Below are positions 12,101 through 16,857 of a stretch of DNA of 26,581 bases, one piece after another (the first letter of the stretch is position 1; each line of letters opens with the position of its first letter). The notes below the pieces were generated by a model. It searched no databases and was not told the origin of the DNA. It saw only the letters and a list, made by a program, of their open reading frames with translations. Made by a program: the position numbers and the translations under genes. The stretch is taken from positions 1 through 26,581 of the forward strand of contig JAFJTR010000162.1 of NCBI GenBank assembly GCA_022559985.1, written 5' to 3'. The stretch comes from Parastagonospora avenae f. sp. tritici 18332-5. Its lineage: Eukaryota > Ascomycota > Dothideomycetes > Pleosporales > Phaeosphaeriaceae.

Positions 12101-12535
12101 GCCCGATTCCTTCCAACTACTACGTCAATACAGCTTATACGTTCGATCCAAGAGCAACATATCTTACTTGGGGAATCAGATTCAATAGGATTTGACGACA
12201 TAGTCAGATCTTGCACAGACTGGCCAGCCGCTACAAATTTTGACTCAGTGCTCCAGCACCAAAATATCGATGAGGATTCCGAGTTTCACTTCGCCGGTGC
12301 AGCCACCAGATTGCAATGGTTTCAAAACCCCAGTGCAGTACCTGACCTTTTGAGCGTGGTGTCTTACCCGCAGGGTAATAAGCTGAAGCTCGTTATCAGT
12401 GGCAACACTCACATTATGAATGCTGGACACGCAGACATGATTATTCGAATGCTATGCGATAGTGTTATGCAACTCTCTGCTGCCCTGGAGATGTCACCAA
12501 GAGATCCAAAGGATACTCAAATTCCAAAAGCATGA
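2..12535 (+). CDS. Multimodular non-ribosomal peptide synthetase, 5'-partial (T-C-A-T-C-A-MT-T-C-A-T-CT)
   Basis: Cytosolic assembly-line enzyme that activates amino acids as aminoacyl-AMP, tethers them to phosphopantetheine carriers and condenses them. One frame is open from nt 2 to the TGA at 12533-12535 (4177 codons, residue 1 = codon at nt 2) with no intron. The frame is already inside a carrier domain at nt 2, and the same Leu-Trp-Ala-Arg-Val-Leu lead-in recurs at about 3236, so the GTG at nt 14 is not a start; the true start lies upstream. Visible order: T0 (Ser26), C1 (HH 225), A1 (about 530-1046), T1 (Ser1104), C2 (HH 1287), A2 with an inserted methyltransferase (SAM motif about 2153), T2 (Ser2606), C3 (HH 2805), A3 (about 3111-3627), T3 (Ser3683), CT (SHxxxDG at 3887). 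No epimerisation or thioesterase domain is seen. The gene is GC-rich and free of RIP stops, unlike everything downstream. The product cannot be named from the sequence. Confidence 0.97.
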   Translation, partial: LWARVLDIRPESIGLDDSFFRLGGDSIAAMKLVAAAREEGLGLMVANIFQHPRLVGIATVANQQVPTLSDNVAPFSLLDPSADVAQVREEVAASCKVDARLVEDIYPCSPLQEGLMSLTSKRAGDYIMQCVLELERDVNEAALRGAWQQVFHSLQILRTRILHHNTLGLLQAVVADKMRWTETDDLTAYLRQDKTSSMDLGEPLTRYALVRNSQQGKCWLVWTVHHTLYDDWSLPRILKAVRTVYNGAKLEKQPSFATFARYLGQLDRVAIKKYWEAELCDCEAALFPSLPPEVQQTVADAIQEYQCPPLPKVTTDVTASTLVRAAWAILVSWYTSLDDVVFGATVTGRNAPVAGIEAMPGPTIATVPLRVRFQKDWTVSEFLETVQHQATGMIPFEQTGLQQIAKLGPGPRHACGFQTLLIVQPTGEELEIDDMFGRWKSCSDLQNFTTYALMVQCTLAKEGVAVTASFDRRVIDQWQVRKMLGQFSSVMQQLAQLDPSTKVADINTPSEDREELWDRNQNVPPAVDRCIHDLFTEQARARPNAPALCAWDGELSYSELDVLSSRLADHLVQLGVEPEDAVLLCFEKSMWTVVAMLAVLKAGGAFVPLDPDHPASRHEEIFRQAGAKVVLASVQNEKLLARSGRHVVAVSALHISQLPTVTDSAHSLGRPENAAYVLFTSGSTGVPKGVVLEHRAISTSCLGHGQVFGISENTRALQFSNYTFDNSITEIVTTLLHGACICVPSESDRRNNLANTVTNMKVNWAILTSSVARLLDPVNVPTLKTLILGAEQVTSMDWNRWPGNVQIINGYGPTECCVICTAYSTTEEFKTGTIGKSIASASWVVDAENHHRLAPLGSIGELLVEGPILARGYLNDAEKTAAAFIDDPAWLLEGCVGHAGRRGRLYKTGDLVRYNSDGNLVCVGRKDGQVKLRGQRIELGEVEHHVRECLPQAKQLAVEVVLPSGEKDHALLAAFIQLDDKTEHAQPADGALTNSSTAYVIFPAGLEEALASRLAEQMVPTVFFAVPSFPMTKSGKTDRKRLREIGSSFTTQQLAEIRTSIQGPKRYPQAKKGKLLQQLWARVLKIRPESIGLDDSFFRLGGDSIAAMKLVGEARRESLQLSVADIFHHPKLVDLTDAAVYSDESISPTIPCVEHAYTVEQSFAQGRLWFLEELYPCLDWYLMPFTVRIRGPLQLSALKAALLAIESRHETLRTTFATENGVSVQTVHPFRPKDFHVISLSPSDECSRLDAVQRDQMTPFDLRKEPGWRATVYRLDENDHVLSIVMHHIISDGWSAAIVTRELSIFYAAASRGQDPFSQTQPLPVQYRDFSVWQRQQVQMEEHRRQLSYWLTQLQTSRPAELLCDKPRPATLSGKADTRTIEIGGPLYAKLEQFCKKHEVTLFVALLAIFRATHFRFTGQDDATIGTVNANRDRWELRDMIGFFVNMQCIRTRIADESFEELLHQVQAVTVASLANQDVPFESIVSKLKNDRDLSRHPLVQLVFVVHSQQDLGQLKLEGVETEVLDGPATSRFDLEFHVFQQSDGLLGEIMFSTDLYAPETIENMASVFRSFLEECLKEPTAAIASLPLLTDADHTKLDAMGLIQIQKTAYPRESSIVDVFHQQASAYPSRVAVKDSQEEMTYAQLDKASDSIARWLQKRSLAPETLVGVFANRCCWTIVTFLGILKAGLAYLPFDVKTPSTRMEAILSSLSGRRIIFVGPGVQPPNLKLSDIAFVHIAEALDEKTDEGPGSWESATTLSRPSAASLAYVMYTSGSTGKPKGVMVEHRGVVRLVRDNNIVQHMPVNRVMAHITNLAFDVSTWEIYVALLNGGTLVCIDTMIALDSVAMLQTVSHFDIQMAVLTPALFRHYVSELPAVIAALGMLCLGGEALHPQDFFAAERVMKGKMINCYGPTENTGISTSFVLTKDEKYTNGVPIGRALSNSGAYVMDSHLRLVPLGVIAELVVTGDGVARGYIDPQHDIGRFVSVEIAGERVKAYRTGDYARHRPVDGQLEFFGRMDGQVKVRGQRIELGEIEHVLRSHRSVADAVAVLQHRDGNEVQLAGFVTIHEDVMISEYPHGGGGDEVQHVDTWEKQFDAGTYLPIDNIRPEGIGRDFVGWTSMYDGSEIDKKEMNEWLDETIATMLNGCRPGHILEIGSGTGMILFNLGDELQSYVGLDPSRNAVEFVKRAANSNPVLAGKVRIHKATAAEVGKLQSSIVANLVVLNSVVQYFPSQEYLFKVVQELLELGGVRTLFFGDIRSYALYREFLATRALHIIGDKATKADFRRMMADMERVERELLVDPAFFTALPSRLPGMIEHVEILPKRMEATNELSCFRYTAVIHARAQGRQEQGREVRQVKDEEWIDFTERRLNRQSLLQQLKALSSSPIVAISNIPYSKTIGSRYLLQSLDDVAADTRDHEDWLSSVDRKVQRSTSFSATELVELAQEASCRVEISWSRQHSQHGGLDAIFHRYQPKNGENRAMFQFPTNHAEPPLHSLSNKPLQQQFLQKTQQQLLEMLQDQLPAYMVPQTITVLDAMPTNENGKVDRKMLAQREQEQTTRQEPVQQPKTAAERTMQQLWGQILNIEPGKICLDDSFFRLGGDSIAAMKLVSEARKMGVQLSVADIFRRPKLAALASLNNCQHSSAVDELPPFSLLAEDVDVAQVREEMAAICGVDAGLVTDIYPCSPLQEGLMSLTAKRAGDYVMQSVLELRADVDEEAFRAAWQHVMRSTATLRTRIVQHSKLGLLQVVVEEDIHWTEAEGLEEYLQEAKSASMGLGDQLTRFASVKEPCGGKRWFAWTIHHALYDGWSLPRILQAVKQAYTGTLPNKPPGFNEFVQYLSQQDQEAATAYWQTALADCEAVPFPLLPSTVAQPVADTILTHQCPPISKRTSDTTTSTLIRAAWAIVASRYTSSEDVVFGTTVTGRNAPVAGIEDMVGLTIATVPVRVYVPNGQMVSAFLESLQQQATDMIAHEQTGLQQIAMMGAGARQACSFQTLLVVQPISDMLSSDDMLGEWRGYSELRDFTTYALMVQCTLAPEGVQITASFDARVVEDWVVEKMLSQFSFVLEQLAEAGAEKKVADIDTTTTKDREQLWAWNQDVPPAVDQCVHELFAEQAKLRPDAPALCAWDGELSYGELDVLSSRLADHLIQLGVKPEDIVPLCFEKSMWAVVAMLAVLKAGGAFVPLDPDHPASRHEEIFRQTSAEVVLASAQHSARWTSSSRRVIMISAALTSQLPEVTNITKSLVEPGSVAYIMFTSGSTGEPKGVVLEHRAVSTSCLGYGRAFGITHHARVLQFTAYTFDVCLAEIITTLVHGGCICVPSDSDRRNNLGKAIEAMEVNWAYLTSSVARLLDPRITSSLEVLVLGGEQVNSADWDRWPISVQMINGYGPTECCVFCTGHVGRQGFNSGIIGTSIASASWVVDAENHHRLAPLGSIGELLVEGPILARGYLNDAEKTAAAFIDDPAWLLEGCVGHAGRRGRLYKTGDLVRYNSDGNLVCVGRKDGQVKVRGQRVELGEIEHHLYQCMPEVKQMAVEAVLPSGEKDRMMLAAFIPLDGDAQQFEENAGGKESSAQIVFLPGVEEELAKRLPDHMVPTAFFRLSQFPITTSGKTDRKRMREIGASFTTQQLSKMRTSNLGPKRQPSTESERTMQQLWAHVLSIEPDSIGLDDHFFRLGGDSISAMKLADEARKIGLEISVADLLRNSTLASMVRGARPAQQPAQEPPNTVDFLSATEKSILLSKIPDTDMDLHNDNVLDILPATHIQARFISSGIKFPPSAFNYLFMDLGQSVDGHRLQLSCASLLQRIPILRTKFISLEGKLWQIILRNPDLSFSEVELGTSLEEGSNAICAQNSERSSPLELATSFTLVKSASTEYRLILRLSHAQYDGFCIPLILETLFSIYHERPLRPSHCFSRYLAYVHSRRSLSELHWRKLLQGSQMTNVTSILCPNVRDDTTPRKIKKESVIDMPQLPEDFRISSVVSSAWATVLSHITGAEDVVYGYLVAGRNSNVPGITQIIGPCVNVVPVRARFLPTTTSIQLIRSIQEQHILLGESDSIGFDDIVRSCTDWPAATNFDSVLQHQNIDEDSEFHFAGAATRLQWFQNPSAVPDLLSVVSYPQGNKLKLVISGNTHIMNAGHADMIIRMLCDSVMQLSAALEMSPRDPKDTQIPKA
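224..3420 (+). other. NRPS module 1: C1-A1-T1
   Basis: C1 (about 224-1520) begins with the fungal YPCSPLQEGLM motif. Its catalytic box is HHTLYDDW (674-697), so the Gly of HHxxxDG is Asp. A1 (about 1589-3138) has TSGSTG at 2039-2056, NGYGPTE, YKTGDL, GQRIELGE and the C-terminal SGKTDR lysine. Pocket residues read by eye against the GrsA-PheA positions 235, 236, 239, 278, 299, 301, 322, 330, 331 are D N T I I G G V I. I do not recognise this code, so no substrate is assigned. T1 has its Ser codon at 3311-3313. The A1 segment 2513-2794 is nearly identical to its counterpart in A3. Confidence 0.9.
2513..2794 (+). repeat. Intragenic near-identical tract, copy 1 (A1)
   Basis: 282 bp match 10256-10537 with one mismatch (C at 2695, T at 10438; both codons encode His). 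The tract covers A1 from just after NGYGPTE to the GQVK of A8. Similarity falls abruptly on both sides. It lies downstream of the aligned specificity residues, other than the distal A10 lysine. Confidence 0.95.
3470..7920 (+). other. NRPS module 2: C2-A2-(N-methyltransferase)-T2
   Basis: C2 (about 3470-4800) is of a different lineage from C1 and C3. It starts with SFAQGRLWFLEELYP and has an intact HHIISDGW (3860-3883), resembling C domains of cyclosporin-type synthetases as I recall them. A2 (from about 4850) has TSGSTGKPKG near 5318 and NCYGPTE. Pocket residues by eye are D V W V C G C G I, substrate unassigned. An N-methyltransferase (about 6265-7500) is inserted between A8 (GQVKVRGQRIELGE, about 6067-6108) and A10 (NGKVDR, about 7630). 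Its SAM motif ILEIGSGTG is at 6458-6484, followed by NSVVQYFPS and FFGDIRSYAL blocks. T2 Ser codon is 7817-7819. The module should incorporate an N-methyl amino acid. Confidence 0.9.
7960..11155 (+). other. NRPS module 3: C3-A3-T3
   Basis: C3 (about 7960-9240) is a paralogue of C1 but keeps the canonical HHALYDGW (8414-8437). A3 (about 9332-10880) is colinear with A1 at a constant offset of 7743 nt over at least 1651-2794. Pocket residues by eye are D V A Y V G G V F, different from A1, so the two paralogous domains probably select different amino acids. The C-terminal SGKTDR lysine is present. T3 has LGGDSI with Ser codon 11048-11050, but DDHFF in place of the DDSFF seen in T0, T1 and T2. 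T3 is the last carrier, and handing over to a CT rather than a C domain may explain its divergence (inference). Confidence 0.9.
10256..10537 (+). repeat. Intragenic near-identical tract, copy 2 (A3)
   Basis: Partner of 2513-2794 at an offset of 7743 nt, in the same orientation and reading frame. The single mismatch is synonymous. Confidence 0.95.
11195..12480 (+). other. Terminal condensation-like (CT) domain, probable peptide release and macrocyclisation
   Basis: This C-terminal region has the condensation-domain fold signature, with DILPATHIQARF at the start, a catalytic box SHAQYDG at 11660-11680 and a GRNSNVPGITQIIGP block near 12030-12080. In fungal NRPSs, terminal CT domains replace thioesterases and release the chain by intramolecular amide or ester formation. 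The first His of HHxxxDG is replaced by Ser here, as in characterised fungal CT domains (fumiquinazoline synthetase TqaA is the family example). The second His and the Asp are kept. The ring size and the nucleophile cannot be read from sequence. Confidence 0.85.
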
Positions 12536-12985
12536 TTCTGTAAGGAGTGTCCTGTGTGTTGCAGAAAACTCTGGACATGATCGCTCTTTTAGCCACTTGC
12601 TCTTTCGTATGGTTCCGGTTAACTAGACGGTTGATCAGTTTGTTGATTATTGATTTGATTGGTGGCTGATATTCATTTCTGTATCTAATTTACGACGGTC
12701 TTTAATCTATACTTGAATTATTTCGCATTAATTCACAAGCCTCTAACTTGAACAGCAGTGGTACGACTTGAAGGAAGAGCTTATAACATGACTGTTGGTT
12801 GCTCTTGGTTTCGGGCCACCGTACGTACGTGACGAGCACGTGACCACGTGTGTGGCCCGTGCCGTGGGGTGGGACTCAGTTGTATGCGAGCTGCAGCCTA
12901 CCTCCTCAGAATTAATAAATTATCTACGTTAACTCGTTGCAACGACTGTTACTTAATTTGATCTTACCTTTGCTGTATTAACACT
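12536..12985. other. Intergenic region between the NRPS stop and the first LTR
   Basis: No gene is visible. It would contain the NRPS 3' UTR; an AATAAA at 12914-12919 is a possible but weak polyadenylation signal about 380 nt past the stop. An interrupted inverted repeat (CGGGCCAC at 12812-12819, GTGGCCCG at 12852-12859) encloses two CACGTG hexamers (12837-12842 and 12845-12850). Confidence 0.6.
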
Positions 12986-13162
12986 TGTCGGATAAAATGA
13001 GATATTGGATAGAATTGATGGTTGTTGATCATTGCGTGTCTTGTGTTCTGTCTGCTTTCTAAGAGGTGCGCACAGCGTCTTATTCGCGTTCGGTGGGGGC
13101 CCCTGCGCCTTTCTTGGCAGGTTGATTGCCTAACCCATTGCTCCGACGCCTTCTATCTGACA
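12986..13162 (-). repeat. 3' LTR of copia element 1
   Basis: 177 bp, on the plus strand beginning TGTCGGATA and ending TATCTGACA, an inverted terminal match of 8 of 9. It is followed on the plus strand by CACCCCCTCAGC (13163-13174), which on the coding strand is the polypurine tract GCTGAGGGGGTG. The same tract abuts the 3' LTR of element 2. No target duplication can be tested because the other end is lost. Confidence 0.7.
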
Positions 13163-13432
13163 CACCCCCTCAGCTTAGAAGTCTCCTTGCAAGCTGCGCA
13201 AGCTGGTTGATTAGCTCTTACAATATTAGGCCCTCTAGCTGCTCTTGCAACGACTCTAGTCTAGCTTCCCTTAGAGGAGCTTCTGTTCGCTCGACAAGTC
13301 CCAATTAATTAAGGAAATTAGCCTATTTGTTGACTGGCAATGCCTTTATAAAACTATCTGCTATTATAATGTTAGACAGTACGTACTGTACCTTAATTAT
13401 CTTTCGGGTAACTTCTTGTCGTAACTAGTAAT

Positions 13433-13640
13433 TGTCAGGACTTGGGACGTTTCGTCACGGGACGAGGTACCCTGGGACGGCGCTAAGTCACCTGGGCCTT
13501 GGCAGCCCTGGTCTATTTAGTCTGGACGGAATCACTACAGTTTCAGCAGTGATTCGTCTAAGTACAATACTACTTCTTGCTCTGCGATCTACTTGTTTAT
13601 TTGTGCACTGTCTTACGCCTACAACCTCTGCCCTCTTACA
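13433..13640. repeat. Solo LTR nested in copia element 1
   Basis: 208 bp beginning TGTCAGGACTTGGGACG and ending CCCTCTTACA, flanked by a perfect 5-bp direct repeat GTAAT (13428-13432 and 13641-13645). Element 2 has no counterpart of this block. Removing it brings together sequence that aligns with element 2 around 18935-18965. It is more GC-rich than its host. The TG...CA ends and 5-bp duplication fit an LTR retrotransposon reduced by LTR-LTR recombination; the family is not assigned. Confidence 0.8.
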
Positions 13641-13649
13641 GTAATAGTG

Positions 13650-15520
13650 TATGTCAACGTGCTGAAGTTTTGTTTAGAGCTTAGCTATGTCCTCTGTCAC
13701 TAGTTAAATAGTCTGTTTGTTGTCGCATTTAATTATAATTGTCGGATCGCTGAGATTAATCTGAAGCTCCTTCAGCAATCGCGACGTAAAAATAGCTTCC
13801 TTAGCCATCTGAGAGAGCGCTAGTAGTTCTGCTTCTGTAGTCGAGGTGGTAACAGTATCTTGTTTGCTTGCTCTCCAGGTTATAAGACCGCTGAACAGTT
13901 TAATAGCGTAGCCTTGTGAGCTCTTCCGGTTAAGGGTATTGTCTGCAAATAACGCATTACTTGCGACTTTAAAACCTTCGCCTCTCCTAAACTCAAGAGC
14001 TAGGTTTAATGATTTCTTTAGGTAAAGTAGTACCCGGTCTGCTGCCTCTTGATGCTCGTTGCTTAGATTGACTAGGAACTGAGCAAGGCGTGATGTTACG
14101 AAGGCGATGTCTGGTCGTGTAGTGACTGCTGCAAACAGCAGAGATCCAATCTTGCGCTAGTACTTGTTGACTTTAGCTAATGCCGCAAGTCTGTCTTGTG
14201 GTAGGAGTTTAATGCTTGACATTGGCGTATCATGCCTTACACTTTGGTGGTTAATGAGTTAACTAATCTTGTTGACGTAGGCGGCTTGGGATAGCTAAAT
14301 GGTCTTTTGCTAGTGGTTGCGCGTGACCTCTACGCCGAGAAACTACTGCAAGTCGTCTCCTCCTGTGCAGAGATATTTTTCTCTGATCTGGTTAATGGCC
14401 TTCAGGGCCTCTAATTCTTGATTCGAGTGGTACGCGATAATGATGTTGTCTATATAGAAGAAGATAATAATTCCGTCCTTTATTATGCAGCATAGTTCCT
14501 GTAGTATTTGTTAGAACCCTATAGAGACGAGAGTTGCAGTGAACTCCTTCTGCTATAGTAGCAGTGATATCCGGAGCCCGTATAGTGCCTTCTGCACTTT
14601 TAGTAGAGTGCCGGGTTTCTAGTACCCTCTTGGCATCCTTATGTATATTTCTCAGTCGATTGCAGCGTGTACAAAGGCGTTCGCGACGTTGTATTGCTTT
14701 AGTTCGAGATCGAACTTAGCGGCGATTGCCATGAGCATTCGGAACGAACGTCCTGCCAGTGTTGCTGCGTATGTGTCTTGGGAGGTGACGTTACGTTGTT
14801 GGTCTTCTCGTACTACCAGTCTTGCCTTGCACTTGATGAGGCGGTGGTGCTTGTCGAGTTTGTAGGTGTATACCCACATACAGTCTAGGATCTGATGCCC
14901 TGCTCGTTTTACGGGCGGCGCTTAAACTTCAGTCTATGACTTCATTTGTTAGTGGCTTTAGAGGTAAGTCTTTTCTGCTTCCTTGAACAGTTCGTATAGC
15001 GGATGATCCTCTAGCTTAGAATGCGCTGATAGAAGTGGCGGTAGCTGGTTGTGGTGAGGCTTGATTCCTTTGGATAGTAGTCTCTTTACCTAAGCCTTAT
15101 CGATCGGCTTTCCGTCGTGTCAGCCGACGTGTCCTGATTCAGTGCCTGCCATGAATGCAGCGGCCTATAGACTAGTCATTGATGTTAGTTAAGTGGACAT
15201 GTTCGTAGTGTCCTCGTTGTTCACCTCTCCTTAAACTAGCAAGGCCACAGGTAAAGGAGTTGGAGGTGGTGTCAGATACGCATCCACGACCTTCCTTCCT
15301 TGGTGGTATCTGGTTTTCCGAGTGCGTGGATTCTCTTCCTGTGTCGTATCGTCCTCATAGAACGTCTCGGTTTCTGGTTGTTGGCTCGGAGTCCCTAGAA
15401 GCTTAACTGATCTCACCCAGGCTGCAATTTCCTCTAGGGTGTTATGCATAAGATTGTCCATCAGGTCCTCAGTTTTGCCGTTGAAGATCGTTTCTTCGTT
15501 AAATACTACGTTGAGTGCCT
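13650..15520 (-). pseudogene. Copia polyprotein remnant (integrase-RT linker, RT, RNase H)
   Basis: Reading on the minus strand: linker with MDNLMHNTLEEIAAWVRSV (15405-15461) and a PPPTPLP end (15231-15461); RT start with VYTYKLDKHHRLIKCKARLV and an AATLAGRSFRMLMAIAAKF block (14652-14879); the RT active site degraded from YVDD to YIDN near 14441-14460; RNase H with SSQGY and DTVTTSTTEAELLALSQ blocks at about 13745-14000. Stops and frameshifts break it. In life it would have copied element RNA into DNA within virus-like particles. It is non-functional. Confidence 0.85.
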
Positions 15521-15574
15521 CTGACTGGCGGAAAAGTGAGCGCCTTCTAAGCCAGGTAGTAGGTGATAGGAGTG

Positions 15575-16391
15575 ATCCTTGAGCTCAAAAGCTCAGCTGA
15601 GCCTTCCACTCTATCTCAGTTCAAAAAACGCTGATTGAACACGAGGCTTAAGGCTTCATACAGGCTCTTATCAATGAGAGGCAGCGTAGAAATCGAGACA
15701 AGGCTCTCCCTCTAGAGGCAGGCGAGGACTATCACGGTGGGGCTGTATTCTGGTCTCCAAGGAAGGTGAAGGAGGCACGTGATCGCCAGCTCCAACAAGG
15801 GCTCGAAGAAGAGCAACTACAACACTAGAGAGCTGAGGCAGCTCGCCTACATGAATTAAAGAAGCAGGATGTTGGGAGGCTCACTAGTGAAAGGAAATAA
15901 CGATAACTATGAATGCATTCTGTACGATTGGTGTTGACTTCTTGTTCTTCAGAGCTACGTAGGGATGCTACAGAGGTGTATCTGATCTGAGACGAGTAGG
16001 GCCGAAGTAGGATCGAGTCGGCTGTTTGAGCAGCGTTGGGCAGCCAACGTACCAGCCGATAATCATGCGACGTACGTACCGATACTCATGATCCGACACA
16101 GGAGAAGCTTTAGGCAGCTCAAAAGAAGCGTGCAGCAAGGGCAGCAGCTCAAATAATGAGGCAGGAGAAGAAGGCTCGTGAGGCTGCTGATCGAGCCTCA
16201 CGACAGGCAGCTCGTAGGACTCAACAACGACTCCAGCAAGCTCAAAAGACTGCTCAAAGGGGTAAGAGGATAAACCTCAAGGCAGGCTCAAAAAAGAGAG
16301 TAGCTGCGCAGCCTCAGGTGCTGCAGCAGGCCCACCACCATCTCAATCACGATACTGCCGAGCTATCAAGCTCCCAGCAAAATACAAATAG
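15575..16391 (+). pseudogene. Pogo/Fot1-type DDE transposase, C-terminal remnant, split by a solo LTR
   Basis: The first part (15575-15869) encodes a leucine/glutamine-rich stretch, then LPLEAGEDYHGGAVFWSPRK and the basic, Gln/Glu-rich coiled tail typical of pogo/Fot1 transposases. The second part (16099-16391) continues the tail (RQEKKAREAADRAS, then RTQQRLQQAQKTAQRGKR) and, after one frame change, ends in RAIKLPAKYK with a stop at 16389-16391. A 229-bp solo LTR interrupts it at 15870-16098; the two parts are in the same frame across the CAGGA duplication. In-frame TAG and TGA stops are best explained as RIP. The DDE catalytic core and N-terminal HTH are missing, so it is dead. Confidence 0.8.
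15870..16098. repeat. Solo LTR inserted in the pogo transposase remnant
   Basis: 229 bp beginning TGTTGGGAGG and ending GATCCGACA, with a perfect 5-bp target duplication CAGGA at 15865-15869 and 16099-16103. Terminal bases are near-inverted repeats (TGTTGGG versus TGTCGGA in reverse complement), as in copia LTRs. It holds short open frames, none convincing as a gene. Confidence 0.8.
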
Positions 16392-16657
16392 CTATACATA
16401 TCAATTAAGGCCTATAGAACTGGACTCTAAAAGACATCGCGTTAGGCCGTCTTGCGCGTTGGGCCGTCATCCTCGGTAGTGGCCGCATACTGTAGTGCCC
16501 GGCGTAACCACCAATCCGATCACAAAAATCAACACCACAACATAAAGCTGTCGAGCCACGCGCGATAGCAATAATCGCGATGTCTTTCGAGGTCTAGTTC
16601 TATAGGCCTTGATTGATATGTATAGCTATTTGTATTTTGCTGGGAGCTTCATAGCTC
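16360..16657. repeat. Foldback: 82-bp inverted repeat with a 134-bp spacer
   Basis: Arms 16360-16441 and 16576-16657 are inverted copies with about 7 mismatches, mostly transitions. Each arm contains the last codons of a pogo transposase (KLPAKYK-stop) plus 3' UTR, so two element tails face each other. The spacer holds two different outward ends: GGCCG-rich to the left, and CTGTAGTGCCCGGCGT from 16490 to the right. Confidence 0.8.
16392..16489 (+). repeat. 3' untranslated end and probable terminal repeat of the pogo remnant
   Basis: After the transposase stop the sequence runs to GTAGTGGCCGCA followed by TA at 16488-16489, the dinucleotide duplicated by Tc1/mariner-pogo insertions. In reverse complement the end reads TATGCGGCCACTACCGAGG, loosely like the 5' end of the pogo copy at the right edge of the window (TAGATGCCGGCCACCTAGGG). 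The 5' end is missing, so the terminal repeat cannot be confirmed. Confidence 0.45.
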
Positions 16658-16853
16658 TTTAGTTGGCCTTCGGTGCCCTGCGTGACATGTTGTCCATATC
16701 AGCAACGTTTCGTCCCCGCGGCGCATACTGCGCAGCTTTGGTCACAAGCGAAGTCCACTCTTCTAAGGACCCTTGTCCCTCTAGCCGCTGTGCTGCTGCT
16801 GAATTCACGTGCAGAAAGAGTGTTTGATACTTTGCCCAGTTCTGAAAATCACC
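16626..16853 (-). pseudogene. Second pogo-like transposase tail joined to an unidentified 64-codon open frame
   Basis: On the minus strand, codons from 16853 to 16662 are open for 64 residues (including NWAKYQTLFLHVNSAAAQRL and APRGRNVADMDNMSRRAPK). After one TAA at 16659-16661 the same frame continues as RAMKLPAKYK and a stop at 16626-16628. That tail is the one seen at the end of the other pogo remnant. I do not recognise the 64-residue part. The frame is GC-rich and undamaged compared with its surroundings. It is cut on its 5' side by the LINE poly(A) tract at 16858-16875. Confidence 0.4.
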
Positions 16854-16857
16854 TATC

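Larger units (their letters stand above)
12986..15560 (-). mobile_element. 5'-truncated, decayed Ty1/copia retrotransposon (element 1)
   Basis: The element is read on the minus strand: a 3' LTR at 12986-13162, a polypurine tract just inside it, then RNase H, reverse transcriptase and the integrase-RT linker. Its sequence and order match the complete element at 18487-23641. Similarity stops around 15520-15560, so integrase, Gag and the 5' LTR are missing. The pogo transposase relic begins at that point. A solo LTR of another family is nested at 13433-13640. Confidence 0.85.

Noticed and set aside
1..12535. Epimerisation or thioesterase domains in the NRPS
   Set aside because: No extra HHxxxDG-type domain follows a T domain apart from C1, C2, C3 and CT, and no GxSxG-containing hydrolase domain is found at the C-terminus.
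13022..13308. Two overlapping short plus-strand frames of about 60 codons
   Set aside because: They fall in the LTR and 3' end of copia element 1 and have no protein-like pattern.
15968..16201. 77-codon minus-strand open frame
   Set aside because: It lies mostly within the solo LTR 15870-16098 and runs antisense into the transposase remnant.
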